Made by a program: the position numbers and the translations under genes
From: Paludibacteraceae bacterium
GTDB taxonomy: Bacteria; Bacteroidota; Bacteroidia; Bacteroidales; Paludibacteraceae
Assembly: GCA_017649925.1 (NCBI GenBank)
Contig: JAGCFX010000020.1
Coordinates: 1 to 64,000, forward strand
Length of the DNA stretch: 64,000 nucleotides
Reading direction: 5' to 3'
Notes under the pieces: generated by a model
Database searches by the model: none
Told to the model about the DNA's origin: nothing
The model's input: only the letters and a program-made list of their open reading frames with translations
Shown: positions 16,759 to 25,056 of the stretch, piece after piece
How the letters are laid out: each line of letters begins with the position of its first letter
Numbering within the stretch: the stretch's first letter is position 1

Positions 16759-17709
16759 ATGGACATATCAGTTATAGTGCCTCTGTTCAATGAGGAAGAA
16801 TCGCTGCCGAAGCTCTACGAGTGGATAGCACGCGTGATGAAGGAGAATAAGTTCTCGTATGAAGTTATTTTTGTGAATGACGGTTCTACCGACAACTCCT
16901 GGGAAGTTATCAAGAGTCTGATTGGCAAAGCCGGTCTAGTCCGCGGCATCTGTTTTCGTCGGAACTACGGCAAAAGTGCTGCGCTATACTGCGGTTTCAA
17001 AGCCGCACAAGGCGATGTGGTAATCACGATGGATGCCGATCTGCAGGACTCGCCCGATGAGATCCCCAAACTCTATCGTATGATCAAGGAAGAAGGTTAT
17101 GATCTCGTCAGCGGTTGGAAACAGAAACGTTACGACAACACTTTGACGAAAAACCTCCCGTCGAAACTCTTTAACGCTACCGCGCGCAAAGTGACAGGAC
17201 TGCATTTGCATGACATGAACTGCGGTCTCAAAGCATACCGGCTTGACGTAGTCAAGAATATCGAGGTCTTCAGCGAAATGCACCGTTATATTCCGTACTT
17301 GGCGAAGAACGCAGGTTTTACGAAAATCGGCGAGAAAGTGGTGCAACATCGCAAGCGCGAATTCGGCACATCTAAGTTCGGCATCAACCGTTTTGTGAAC
17401 GGTTATCTCGACCTCATGACGCTGTGGTTCCTCAATAAATTTGGCAAACAACCGATGCATTTCTTCGGACTCGTTGGTAGTCTCATGTTCTTCATCGGTT
17501 TCATCGCTGTCATCGTTGTTGGTAGCATGAAATGGTACGCTTTAGCGCACCATACGCCGGCAATGCTTGTGGGTGTTAATCCTTATTTCCATATCGCGAT
17601 ACTGATGATGATCCTCGGTTGCATGCTTTTCCTCGCAGGCTTCCTCGCCGAACTCATCATCCGCAACTCGCCTTCGCGTAACGATTACCTCATCAAAGAA
17701 GAAATCTGA
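16759..17709 (+). CDS. Membrane-anchored family 2 glycosyltransferase (GtrB/DPM1-like)
   Basis: 316 residues. The N-terminal GT-A domain begins ISVIVPLFNEEESLPKLYEW and carries the donor-binding DAD motif in ITMDADLQDSP (about residue 93). Two hydrophobic segments near residues 232-258 and 272-300 anchor it in the inner membrane. Such enzymes move a sugar from a nucleotide sugar to polyprenyl phosphate, for later use in glycan or lipid decoration. The sugar is not predictable. The stop overlaps the next ATG (TGATG), so the unknown downstream protein is translationally coupled. Confidence 0.92.
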   Translation: MDISVIVPLFNEEESLPKLYEWIARVMKENKFSYEVIFVNDGSTDNSWEVIKSLIGKAGLVRGICFRRNYGKSAALYCGFKAAQGDVVITMDADLQDSPDEIPKLYRMIKEEGYDLVSGWKQKRYDNTLTKNLPSKLFNATARKVTGLHLHDMNCGLKAYRLDVVKNIEVFSEMHRYIPYLAKNAGFTKIGEKVVQHRKREFGTSKFGINRFVNGYLDLMTLWFLNKFGKQPMHFFGLVGSLMFFIGFIAVIVVGSMKWYALAHHTPAMLVGVNPYFHIAILMMILGCMLFLAGFLAELIIRNSPSRNDYLIKEEI

Positions 17710-18824
17710 TGGCGCAGAGTCTGGATGAACAGGTGATGACCGTTGAACGGGCATTGGGAGAACGCATGATTGAGAGTGCGTTGCTCGTGGTGCGCGCCTG
17801 GATGAACGAACTGGGCGAAGAGAATAAATACGAAGAAACCCACGCTTCCATCCGCGAACGATACAATGCCTTGTTCTCCATTTGGCTCACTTCGGATGAT
17901 GAGGCGAATGATGAATTGTTGGACGAACTGACGGGCGAGACGTACCAACTGGTCGATGCTGTTTATGCGGACATTCGTCTCCATCGCGGCTTGTCGCCGG
18001 ATATGCACGGCTTTAATCCCGAACTGCCGCAGTCGGTCATGAACTACTTTGCCAACTGTGCGAAGATGCGGGACGAAGACCTTGAGTGGTTTCGCGATAT
18101 TGTGCAGGAAGGTCGGCGCACAGAGACTGCATTAATAGCTATCGATGCGCTCTCGCATAACTTGCGCGAGATGTTCTCCATTGATAATTTCCTGTCGTTG
18201 ATTGATGCCATGAGTGCAAGCAAGGAGATTATCTCCGACCAAGCCATTGTGAATGTCCTTTTGCTGCTCGTTCATTACGATGTGCGCATTGATTTCTTCC
18301 CGCAGATTCAGGATGCTTTTATGGCGGCCGTGACCGATATGGGCGATGACGGAGAACGCGTCTTCCAAGTTCTCTGCGCGGCTGTAGAGCTGTTGACAAC
18401 GCCTGATAAGATTGAACAGGAATACCTCAAAGGACTCTTTCCGCTTGTTCCGCAAACTTGGGTATATGAGGTGTTGGTAGAAGGTTCGCCGACAAGAGAA
18501 AAAGCACTCACTCATTCATATGTCACTAGCGGTTTCCTGGAAATGATGTGGGTGCATCCGGAAGTGGCGGAACAGGTCTTCGTCAATCGTCTGCGCAAAG
18601 GCAAAGGTGAAGCTCGGGATTACATTCGTTATGCCCATTGTCTGATGCTCAAAGGTGACCGACTCATGGCATTTGAGAACTACAAACAGGCGCGTCAGAT
18701 GTTCTCATCCGTTAAGGATTTCTACGCGCTTTTCCGACCCGACAGAGGAACACTCGTCGAACACGGCATACCGTTGGAACAAGTATACCTCATTGAAGAT
18801 CAACTCTTTAGAATTGACGATTAA
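17709..18824 (+). CDS. Conserved-looking helical protein of unknown function
   Basis: 371 residues, no signal peptide and no membrane segment, so cytoplasmic. Predicted almost all alpha-helical, with repeated amphipathic helices; the C-terminal part (ARDYIRYAHCLMLKGDRLMAFENYKQAR) resembles a TPR helix pair. I do not recognise a family. It overlaps the glycosyltransferase stop by one base (TGATG), indicating coupled translation and perhaps a shared job such as a regulatory or scaffolding partner; that is inference. It converges with the PagL-like gene, leaving only 3 bp between stops and no terminator hairpin. Confidence 0.8.
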   Translation: MAQSLDEQVMTVERALGERMIESALLVVRAWMNELGEENKYEETHASIRERYNALFSIWLTSDDEANDELLDELTGETYQLVDAVYADIRLHRGLSPDMHGFNPELPQSVMNYFANCAKMRDEDLEWFRDIVQEGRRTETALIAIDALSHNLREMFSIDNFLSLIDAMSASKEIISDQAIVNVLLLLVHYDVRIDFFPQIQDAFMAAVTDMGDDGERVFQVLCAAVELLTTPDKIEQEYLKGLFPLVPQTWVYEVLVEGSPTREKALTHSYVTSGFLEMMWVHPEVAEQVFVNRLRKGKGEARDYIRYAHCLMLKGDRLMAFENYKQARQMFSSVKDFYALFRPDRGTLVEHGIPLEQVYLIEDQLFRIDD

Positions 18825-18827
18825 CGC

Positions 18828-20129
18828 TTAGAAAGCAACGCCTATTCCGGCATCAATAAACTCAGCCCGCACACCGTGCGTTTTCAGTCCTAACTGAACA
18901 AACAGATTATCCAGTACGTGATATTTGAGCACGAACTGCATGTAACACCAGCCGTCTTGATAATTGCTGGCTTTCGAGAAATCATAGCTGTAGAAAACAC
19001 CTCTGTCTAATGGCTTACCGGCTTCATCGGCAGCCTTCGCCTCTTTGTACGGCTCAAGGTTTTTCACAGGGTCAAATACATAGAATCCCACATGCAGACC
19101 CGCTGTCAGATGACCGATGATGAACTCCGGCTGAATACTCAAACCTACGCGGAAACAGTTCACCACATTGCTCTCCTTTAGATAGGTTTTGCCGAAATAA
19201 GTGATTGGCGTTCCTTCCGGAGCTGTAGCAGCGAACTCTTTGCTTACCGCGCTATAATAGCCGTCGTAGAACAAATCAACACCACCGCCGAGGCGGAAGA
19301 TGCTCACCGGCACCCAATATGCTGCGGCTTTGAAAGTAGCTGCGCCGTAGAAACGCTGACCGTTCTGATTATCAGCATAGTAGTTCTGCTTCATACCGCC
19401 TGTGGCGCTGATTTCTACCGCCCAAGGTTTATCCACTCCGTCGTATAACTTCCTCGGCACATCTGGCTCTGGCGTTTCATCCTTCGTACTTTGTTCTTTG
19501 TCTTTTTGTACTTCCGGATGATACCTTACTCCCAACTCTCCGCCGAAGATATTATACCCGCTGTTCGGATGCATTACGCTACCATTGCTCATGTGATGCC
19601 AACCGCCGCTACAGGTAATCTCCCAGCCGTCTTTGATAGGGAAATCCATGTATAACTCCAACGCCAGATAAGCATTAAGAATCGAACCGATAGACCAGTT
19701 AGCACCCGTGTGGTCCTTGTATAAATGCGTGCCTTCGTATGTGTTCGCGTAGCGCTTGGAGATTGCCGCCAAACCCACTGTCGGACGAGCGCCGATGCGG
19801 AAATGAGAACCGTTATAGAAAGGCTGATTCATATAGCCGTACGCCGTGACCGCAGAGCCTAACTTCGCATCGTTGCCTAAGTTGAAATACGATGCGCCGA
19901 CGCCTATTGAAGCGTTGTTCCATTGCTGCAAGCAATGCCAGCGACCCGTAGGCAGAAACTCTACGGCAAACTGACCGCCCAATACCGGTCGTTGAATCCA
20001 CTCGTCTGCTTTGCCATCCTTCATGATCACGCCGCCCGAACCGCTCAGTCGGTAAGCCAATTCATAATGCGGCAATGCAGTCGCCCGCACTCCGGCCAAC
20101 AGAACTATGAACAACAGTAATTTTCTCAT
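18828..20129 (-). CDS. Outer-membrane lipid A deacylase-like (PagL/acyloxyacyl hydrolase) protein
   Basis: 433 residues with a signal peptide (start at 20129, MRKLLLFIVLLAGVRATA). The N-terminal half looks like a small beta-barrel and contains GWHHMSNGSVMHPNSGYN then FGGELGVRY. This matches the PagL active-site layout of His, Ser two residues later and a downstream Glu. PagL removes the 3-O acyl chain from lipid A. The C-terminal half (from about residue 230) is a further set of amphipathic strands, so the protein is longer than classical PagL and may form a second barrel domain. Function is inferred from the motif only. The promoter is interleaved with that of mnmE. Confidence 0.7.
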   Translation of the reverse strand: MRKLLLFIVLLAGVRATALPHYELAYRLSGSGGVIMKDGKADEWIQRPVLGGQFAVEFLPTGRWHCLQQWNNASIGVGASYFNLGNDAKLGSAVTAYGYMNQPFYNGSHFRIGARPTVGLAAISKRYANTYEGTHLYKDHTGANWSIGSILNAYLALELYMDFPIKDGWEITCSGGWHHMSNGSVMHPNSGYNIFGGELGVRYHPEVQKDKEQSTKDETPEPDVPRKLYDGVDKPWAVEISATGGMKQNYYADNQNGQRFYGAATFKAAAYWVPVSIFRLGGGVDLFYDGYYSAVSKEFAATAPEGTPITYFGKTYLKESNVVNCFRVGLSIQPEFIIGHLTAGLHVGFYVFDPVKNLEPYKEAKAADEAGKPLDRGVFYSYDFSKASNYQDGWCYMQFVLKYHVLDNLFVQLGLKTHGVRAEFIDAGIGVAF

Positions 20130-20138
20130 TTTCGGCTG

Positions 20139-20169
20139 CAAAGGTACTAAAAAATTTGCACATATCAAA
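20139..20169 (-). promoter_or_regulatory. Promoter of the PagL-like gene
   Basis: Minus strand TTTG (20169-20166), 19-bp spacer, TACCTTTG (20146-20139). It physically overlaps the rightward mnmE promoter at 20155-20186. Confidence 0.7.
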
Positions 20170-20186
20170 ATATTTTTGTAATTTTG
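20155..20186 (+). promoter_or_regulatory. Promoter of the mnmE-yicC-gmk-nadD operon
   Basis: TTTG (20155-20158), 20-bp spacer, TAATTTTG (20179-20186). Start predicted about 11 nt before the mnmE ATG, leaving almost no leader. Confidence 0.75.
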
Positions 20187-20203
20187 CAGTCGATTTTTGA
20201 CTT

Positions 20204-21520
20204 ATGCAGACTATTTGCGCAATCTCATCGCCTTACGGCGCAGGAGGAATAGCGGTCATCCGTATTTCCGGAGAACAGGCAATCGCGTTGGTGGATAGCT
20301 TGTTCGTTGGACGTACGTCGCTCTGCGATGCCAAACCCAACACTGTGCATTATGGTCGCATAGAGCGCGAGCATGAAGTGTTGGACGAGGTTTTGTGTTC
20401 GGTATTCCGAGCACCGCATTCGTTCACGGGTGAAGATACAGTGGAGATTGCTTGTCATGGCAGTTTGTTTATCCAGCAGGAAATGCTCCGCTGGCTGATT
20501 GATGCGGGTTGCCGTGCTTCCGAACCGGGCGAGTTCACTCGCCGTGCGTTCCTCAACGGAAAGATGGATCTCGCGCAGGCAGAAGCCGTGGCAGATCTTA
20601 TCGCGGCGCAGTCGAAAGCAGAGAAAGACCTGGCATTGAGTCAGTTACGCGGATCCGTTTCCAACGAACTGGCTGTATTGCGCGATAAGTTGCTGCATTT
20701 CACCTCGCTTATTGAGCTGGAACTCGACTTTGCGGACCACGAGGAATTGGAGTTTGCAGACCGCAGTGAACTGACGGTATTGGCCAACGAAATAGCCTGC
20801 AAACTGCAAGCCTTGCTAACGTCTTTCAAAACCGGAAATGCCATCAGACATGGCATCCCTGTGGCTATTGTTGGTGCGCCTAACGTCGGCAAATCAACGC
20901 TTCTCAATGCCCTTTTGGGCGAGCAACGCGCTATCGTCAGCGACATACAGGGAACAACGCGTGACACCATAGAAGATACGCTCGTCATCGATGGTATCCT
21001 TTTCCGTCTTATAGATACGGCCGGCCTTCGTGATACCAAAGATACGCTGGAGAACATGGGCATTGAGCGCTCGCGTCAAGCGGCTCAAAATGCGCAAATA
21101 ATTATCTCGGTGGCAGATACCGACGGAGTCGAACCAATCCTGGATCTTTCTTCTTCCGCTATTGTGCTTAATGTGCTGAATAAGTGTGATTTGCATCCGA
21201 ATGCAGACGCGTCGCAAAAAATATGTATTTCTGCTAAAAACGGCGATATTGAACCTTTGAAACATGAGCTGGTGCGCGTGGCGCAGGAAAGTATGCAGAC
21301 TTCAGCCGTGATGTTGAGTAATGCCCGGCATTACGAGGCTATCCGGCGTGCGCATGAAGCCATTACCCGCGTGCAAAAAGGACTGGCGGAAAACCTCTCC
21401 GGAGAACTGCTTTCTCTGGATCTGCAGGACTGTCTCAGTGCCCTCGGCGAGGTAACGGGACAAATCACAAATCAAGAAGTGCTAAGTAATATATTTTCTA
21501 AATTTTGCATCGGAAAATGA
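20204..21520 (+). CDS. mnmE: tRNA modification GTPase MnmE
   Basis: 438 residues. With MnmG it installs the aminomethyl-type group at C5 of wobble uridine in tRNAs. The N-terminal formyl-THF-binding domain starts TICAISSPYGAGGIAVIRISG. The inserted G domain has G1 GAPNVGKST, G2 TRDTIED, G3 DTAGLRDT and G4 NKCD. The last residues FCIGK are the conserved C-terminal CxGK active-site motif, showing a complete protein. Its TGA overlaps the yicC ATG (ATGA). Confidence 0.97.
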   Translation: MQTICAISSPYGAGGIAVIRISGEQAIALVDSLFVGRTSLCDAKPNTVHYGRIEREHEVLDEVLCSVFRAPHSFTGEDTVEIACHGSLFIQQEMLRWLIDAGCRASEPGEFTRRAFLNGKMDLAQAEAVADLIAAQSKAEKDLALSQLRGSVSNELAVLRDKLLHFTSLIELELDFADHEELEFADRSELTVLANEIACKLQALLTSFKTGNAIRHGIPVAIVGAPNVGKSTLLNALLGEQRAIVSDIQGTTRDTIEDTLVIDGILFRLIDTAGLRDTKDTLENMGIERSRQAAQNAQIIISVADTDGVEPILDLSSSAIVLNVLNKCDLHPNADASQKICISAKNGDIEPLKHELVRVAQESMQTSAVMLSNARHYEAIRRAHEAITRVQKGLAENLSGELLSLDLQDCLSALGEVTGQITNQEVLSNIFSKFCIGK

Positions 21521-22401
21521 TTCTTTCAATGACCGGCTACGGAAAAGCCGAAACAACCTTACGCGGACGCAAACTGATTTGCGAAATCCGTTCGCTAAAC
21601 TCCAAATCGATGGATATATCCGTTCGTCTGGCACCGCAATTGCGTGCCCGTGAATTGGAACTCCGTACACTTCTCACACAGCGTTTGGAGCGTGGGAAAG
21701 TGGATTTGACGATATATTTCCAAGAAGACCAAACGCTTGCTGCGCCTACGGCGGTAAACTGGTCGGCGGCGGAGCAATATGCACAGCAATACAAGGATCG
21801 TTTCGGCGGTGAGGTGCCGGCAGAAGTGATGGCGGCTATTCTTCGTTTTCCGGATGTGCTCAAGACACAGGAAGATGCTTCTGATCTAACGGACGAGGAG
21901 TGGAGTAGTGTGCAGGCCTTGCTCAACCAAGCAATCGATGCTTTTATTGCGTTCCGCGCGCAAGAAGGCGCAGCATTGGAGAAAATGTTCGCAGAGAAAC
22001 TGGACGGCATCATGGATTTGTTAGCGCAAGTGGAGCCGTTCGAGAAAGGTCGTGTGGCGAAAATCAAAGAGCGTTTGGAGCAAAACCTCGCGCAACTCAG
22101 CGCTGAAACACAGGCACAAATCGATCGTAACAGATTGGAACAGGAGATGATCTATTACCTTGAGAAACTGGATATTACGGAAGAGAAGGTGCGCCTTACC
22201 AATCATATCAAGTATTTCCGTGAGACAATGGCTGGCGACGGTAGCGGAGTAGGGAAGAAACTTGGCTTCGTTGCTCAGGAAATGGGACGTGAGATTAATA
22301 CCCTCGGTTCCAAATCCAACCAATCGGAGATGCAGATTATCGTCGTTAAGATGAAAGATATTCTCGAGCAAATCAAAGAACAAGTACTAAACGTGTTATG
22401 A
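21517..22401 (+). CDS. yicC: YicC-family endoribonuclease
   Basis: 294 residues. The N-terminus MILSMTGYGKAE and C-terminus GREINTLGSKSNQSEMQ are family hallmarks. E. coli YicC is an endoribonuclease that acts on small RNAs such as RyhB together with PNPase. The start at 21517 forms ATGA with the mnmE stop, so the longer frame from 21505 is rejected. It overlaps gmk by 4 nt (ATGA); the yicC-gmk order is widely conserved. Confidence 0.93.
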   Translation: MILSMTGYGKAETTLRGRKLICEIRSLNSKSMDISVRLAPQLRARELELRTLLTQRLERGKVDLTIYFQEDQTLAAPTAVNWSAAEQYAQQYKDRFGGEVPAEVMAAILRFPDVLKTQEDASDLTDEEWSSVQALLNQAIDAFIAFRAQEGAALEKMFAEKLDGIMDLLAQVEPFEKGRVAKIKERLEQNLAQLSAETQAQIDRNRLEQEMIYYLEKLDITEEKVRLTNHIKYFRETMAGDGSGVGKKLGFVAQEMGREINTLGSKSNQSEMQIIVVKMKDILEQIKEQVLNVL

Positions 22402-22964
22402 TATATATTTTTTGCGCACCTTCGGGTAGCGGTAAATCAACGATGGTGAACCATCTGCTCACCAAACATCCGAACCTCTTTGAGTTGTCCATCTCTTGTA
22501 CCACGCGTGCGCCGCGAGGACAAGAAGTACATGGTAAAGAGTATTATTTTATCTCTGTGGAGGACTTCCAAAAACGCATTGAGAACGATGATTTCATTGA
22601 GTACGAGCAAGTCTATGAAGGCCTTTATTACGGCACGTTGAAAGAAGAAATCGAGCGCATAGAGAAAGCCGGCAGACAGGTGTTGTTTGATGTCGATGTG
22701 AAAGGCGGCATCAATCTCAAGCGCATTCTCGAAGACCGCGCAACGTCTATTTTCATTTGTCCGCCGTCCATCGAAGAGTTACGCCGTCGTCTGGAAGGAC
22801 GTGGCGATACTTCGCCTGAGATGATAGAAAAACGTCTTGCAAAGGCAGAGACTGAACTCTCATATAAGAAATATTTCGATCGCGTGGTAGTGAACGATGA
22901 TCTTCACCACGCCTTCGCACAATTAGACGCTATCATTGATGAAAATAGGGATTTACGGCGGTAG
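22398..22964 (+). CDS. gmk: Guanylate kinase
   Basis: 188 residues. Phosphorylates GMP to GDP with ATP. P-loop FCAPSGSGKSTMV at residues 4-16, GMP-binding segments TTRAPRGQEVHGKEYYF and EYEQVYEGLYYGT, and lid region GRGDTSPEMIEKRL. It overlaps nadD by 26 nt at its end. Confidence 0.97.
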   Translation: MIYIFCAPSGSGKSTMVNHLLTKHPNLFELSISCTTRAPRGQEVHGKEYYFISVEDFQKRIENDDFIEYEQVYEGLYYGTLKEEIERIEKAGRQVLFDVDVKGGINLKRILEDRATSIFICPPSIEELRRRLEGRGDTSPEMIEKRLAKAETELSYKKYFDRVVVNDDLHHAFAQLDAIIDENRDLRR

Positions 22965-23457
22965 CTTCAATCCCGTGCATTTCGGGCATGTAGGATTGGC
23001 AAAATGGGTCATCGAGAATACAGATCTTGATGAGCTGTGGTTGCTCGTGAGCCCGAATAACCCGCTCAAAGCGGCAGATACCCTTGCGCCGGAACAGGAA
23101 CGCTTGGCGGCGGTGCGCGAAGCTATCAAAGGTATCAAAGGCCTCAAAGCCTCTGATTTTGAGTTCTCGCTGCCTCGCCCGTCATACACGGCTAACACCC
23201 TCCGCGCGCTGCAAAAAGCCTGTCCGCAACATGAGTTTACTCTCGTTATTGGCGAAGACAATCTCGCTATCTTCAATCAGTGGCGTGAGTATGAATATAT
23301 ACTAAAACACTTCCGCATCTTCGTTTATCCGAGACACGGAAGTGTTTCCAATATTCAATCTTCAATCTCCAATGCCAAGAATATAGAGTTCTTAGCATCT
23401 GCCCCTTATTTCGATATTTCTTCTACGGAGCTTCGGGCGCGCAAAGCGACCCGTTAA
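22939..23457 (+). CDS. nadD: Nicotinate-nucleotide adenylyltransferase
   Basis: 172 residues, slightly short (usual 190-210). It makes deamido-NAD from nicotinate mononucleotide and ATP. GIYGGSFNPVHFGHVGLA carries the (H/T)xGH nucleotidyltransferase motif and the C-terminus carries SSTELRAR, equivalent to the ISSTxIR motif. Start at 22939 (MKIGIYGG) is preferred over the TTG one codon earlier. Residues encoded by 23347-23374 form a heptamer-repeat insertion (SNIQSSISN) in a loop before the last strand. It meets glyS head-on with no spacer and no terminator. Confidence 0.95.
   Translation: MKIGIYGGSFNPVHFGHVGLAKWVIENTDLDELWLLVSPNNPLKAADTLAPEQERLAAVREAIKGIKGLKASDFEFSLPRPSYTANTLRALQKACPQHEFTLVIGEDNLAIFNQWREYEYILKHFRIFVYPRHGSVSNIQSSISNAKNIEFLASAPYFDISSTELRARKATR
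23347..23374 (+). repeat. Heptamer tandem repeat inside nadD
   Basis: Units TCCAATA, TTCAATC, TTCAATC, TCCAATG in exact 7-bp register. They encode VSNIQSSISNA. A similar CAAT-core array lies in the transporter gene at 27948-27975. Confidence 0.8.
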
Positions 23458-25029
23458 TCACTCCATAGAATCTTCCATCGTATCGCCCACTATCTTGCGA
23501 TAGAGTTCTTTGGCGTCGGTGGCTTTACGGATGATCTCGTGCAAGTCTTCAATCTTCACACGGTCTTGCGCCATGTTGTCGCGGTAACGAATGGTTACAC
23601 ATCCGTCATTGAGTGTGTCGTGGTCCACGGTAATGCAGAACGGTGTACCTACGGCATCCTGACGGCGGTAACGCTTGCCGATACTGTCCTTCTCGTCATA
23701 TGCTACCTTGAAATCGAACTTCAGCAGGTTCATGATCTCGCGGGCTTTCTCGGGCAGACCGTCTTTCTTAACGAGCGGCATAATACAAGCCTTTACCGGT
23801 GCCAATACCGGCGGCAGATGCAGTACTACGCGCGTGTCGCCGCCTTCCAAAGCTTGTTCCTCATAAGCAGAGCACATCACGCTCAGGAACATACGGTCCA
23901 CACCAATAGACGTCTCAATGACATACGGCGTGTAGGCCTGGTTGAGTTCTGGGTCAAAATACTCGATCTTCTTGCCGGAGTATTTGGCATGGCTGCTTAA
24001 GTCGAAGTTCGTACGGCTGTGGATACCCTCCACCTCTTTGAAACCGAACGGCATCAGGAACTCGATATCCGTTGCAGCATTCGCGTAATGCGCCAACTTG
24101 TCATGATCGTGGAAACGGTATTTTTCGTCACCTAAGCCCAGCGCTTTGTGCCATTTGAGACGGAACTGCTTCCAGTGCTCAAACCACTTCAACTCCTCGC
24201 CGGGACGAACGAAGAACTGCATCTCCATCTGCTCAAACTCACGCATACGGAAGATGAACTGACGGGCTACAATCTCGTTGCGGAAAGCTTTACCGATCTG
24301 TGCAATACCGAACGGCACTTTCATACGGCCGGTCTTCTGTACGTTCAGGAAGTTCACGAATATACCCTGTGCGGTCTCCGGGCGCAGATAGATCTTCATT
24401 GCGCCGTCTGCTGTCGAACCCATTTCTGTGCTGAACATCAGGTTGAACTGGCGTACGTCGGTCCAGTTACGCGTACCGCTGATGGGGCAAACGATCTCTT
24501 CGTCCAGGATGATCTGTTTCAACTCCTCGAGGTTGTTGTCGTTCATCGCTTTCGCAAAACGGGCATGCAGTGCCTCGCGTTTTGCGATGTGCTCTTTTAC
24601 GCGCTCGTTGGTGGCTTTGAACATCTCTTCGTCAAAACTCTCGCCGAAACGTTTGCGGGCCTTTTCGATTTCTTTCTCTATCTTCTCGTCGTACTTGGCA
24701 ATCTGATCCTCGATTAGCACGTCAGCGCGGTAACGCTTCTTTGAGTCGCGGTTGTCTATCAACGGGTCATTGAATGCATCTACGTGACCGGATGCTTTCC
24801 ATGTCGTCGGGTGCATGAAGATGGCGGCATCGATGCCGACGATGTTCTCATGTAACAACGTCATCGAATCCCACCAGTAACGTTTGATGTTGTTTTTCAA
24901 CTCCACGCCGTTCTGACCGTAGTCATATACAGCACCCAGACCATCGTAAATCTCACTGCTCGGAAATACAAAACCGTACTCCTTGCAATGCGCCACGATT
25001 TTCTTAAATGTTTCTTCTTGTGTTGCCAT
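23458..25029 (-). CDS. glyS: Glycyl-tRNA synthetase, single-chain type
   Basis: 523 residues, the dimeric alpha-2 form found in Bacteroidota, not the two-subunit enterobacterial form. It charges tRNA-Gly. Class II landmarks include FMHPTTWKASGHVDAFNDP, the motif-2 region with RNEIVARQFIFRMREFEQME, and the motif-3 region around IETSIGVDRMFL. The C-terminal anticodon domain begins at about VVLHLPPVLAPVKACIMPL. It lies 27 nt downstream of fbp, probably in one transcript. Confidence 0.96.
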   Translation of the reverse strand: MATQEETFKKIVAHCKEYGFVFPSSEIYDGLGAVYDYGQNGVELKNNIKRYWWDSMTLLHENIVGIDAAIFMHPTTWKASGHVDAFNDPLIDNRDSKKRYRADVLIEDQIAKYDEKIEKEIEKARKRFGESFDEEMFKATNERVKEHIAKREALHARFAKAMNDNNLEELKQIILDEEIVCPISGTRNWTDVRQFNLMFSTEMGSTADGAMKIYLRPETAQGIFVNFLNVQKTGRMKVPFGIAQIGKAFRNEIVARQFIFRMREFEQMEMQFFVRPGEELKWFEHWKQFRLKWHKALGLGDEKYRFHDHDKLAHYANAATDIEFLMPFGFKEVEGIHSRTNFDLSSHAKYSGKKIEYFDPELNQAYTPYVIETSIGVDRMFLSVMCSAYEEQALEGGDTRVVLHLPPVLAPVKACIMPLVKKDGLPEKAREIMNLLKFDFKVAYDEKDSIGKRYRRQDAVGTPFCITVDHDTLNDGCVTIRYRDNMAQDRVKIEDLHEIIRKATDAKELYRKIVGDTMEDSME

Positions 25030-25056
25030 ATAGTAGTTATTTTTTTCGATTATTCG

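Noticed and set aside
21129..21140. Single match to the 11-bp unit (GTCGAACCAAT) in mnmE
   Set aside because: Only one unit with no neighbours in register; likely chance.
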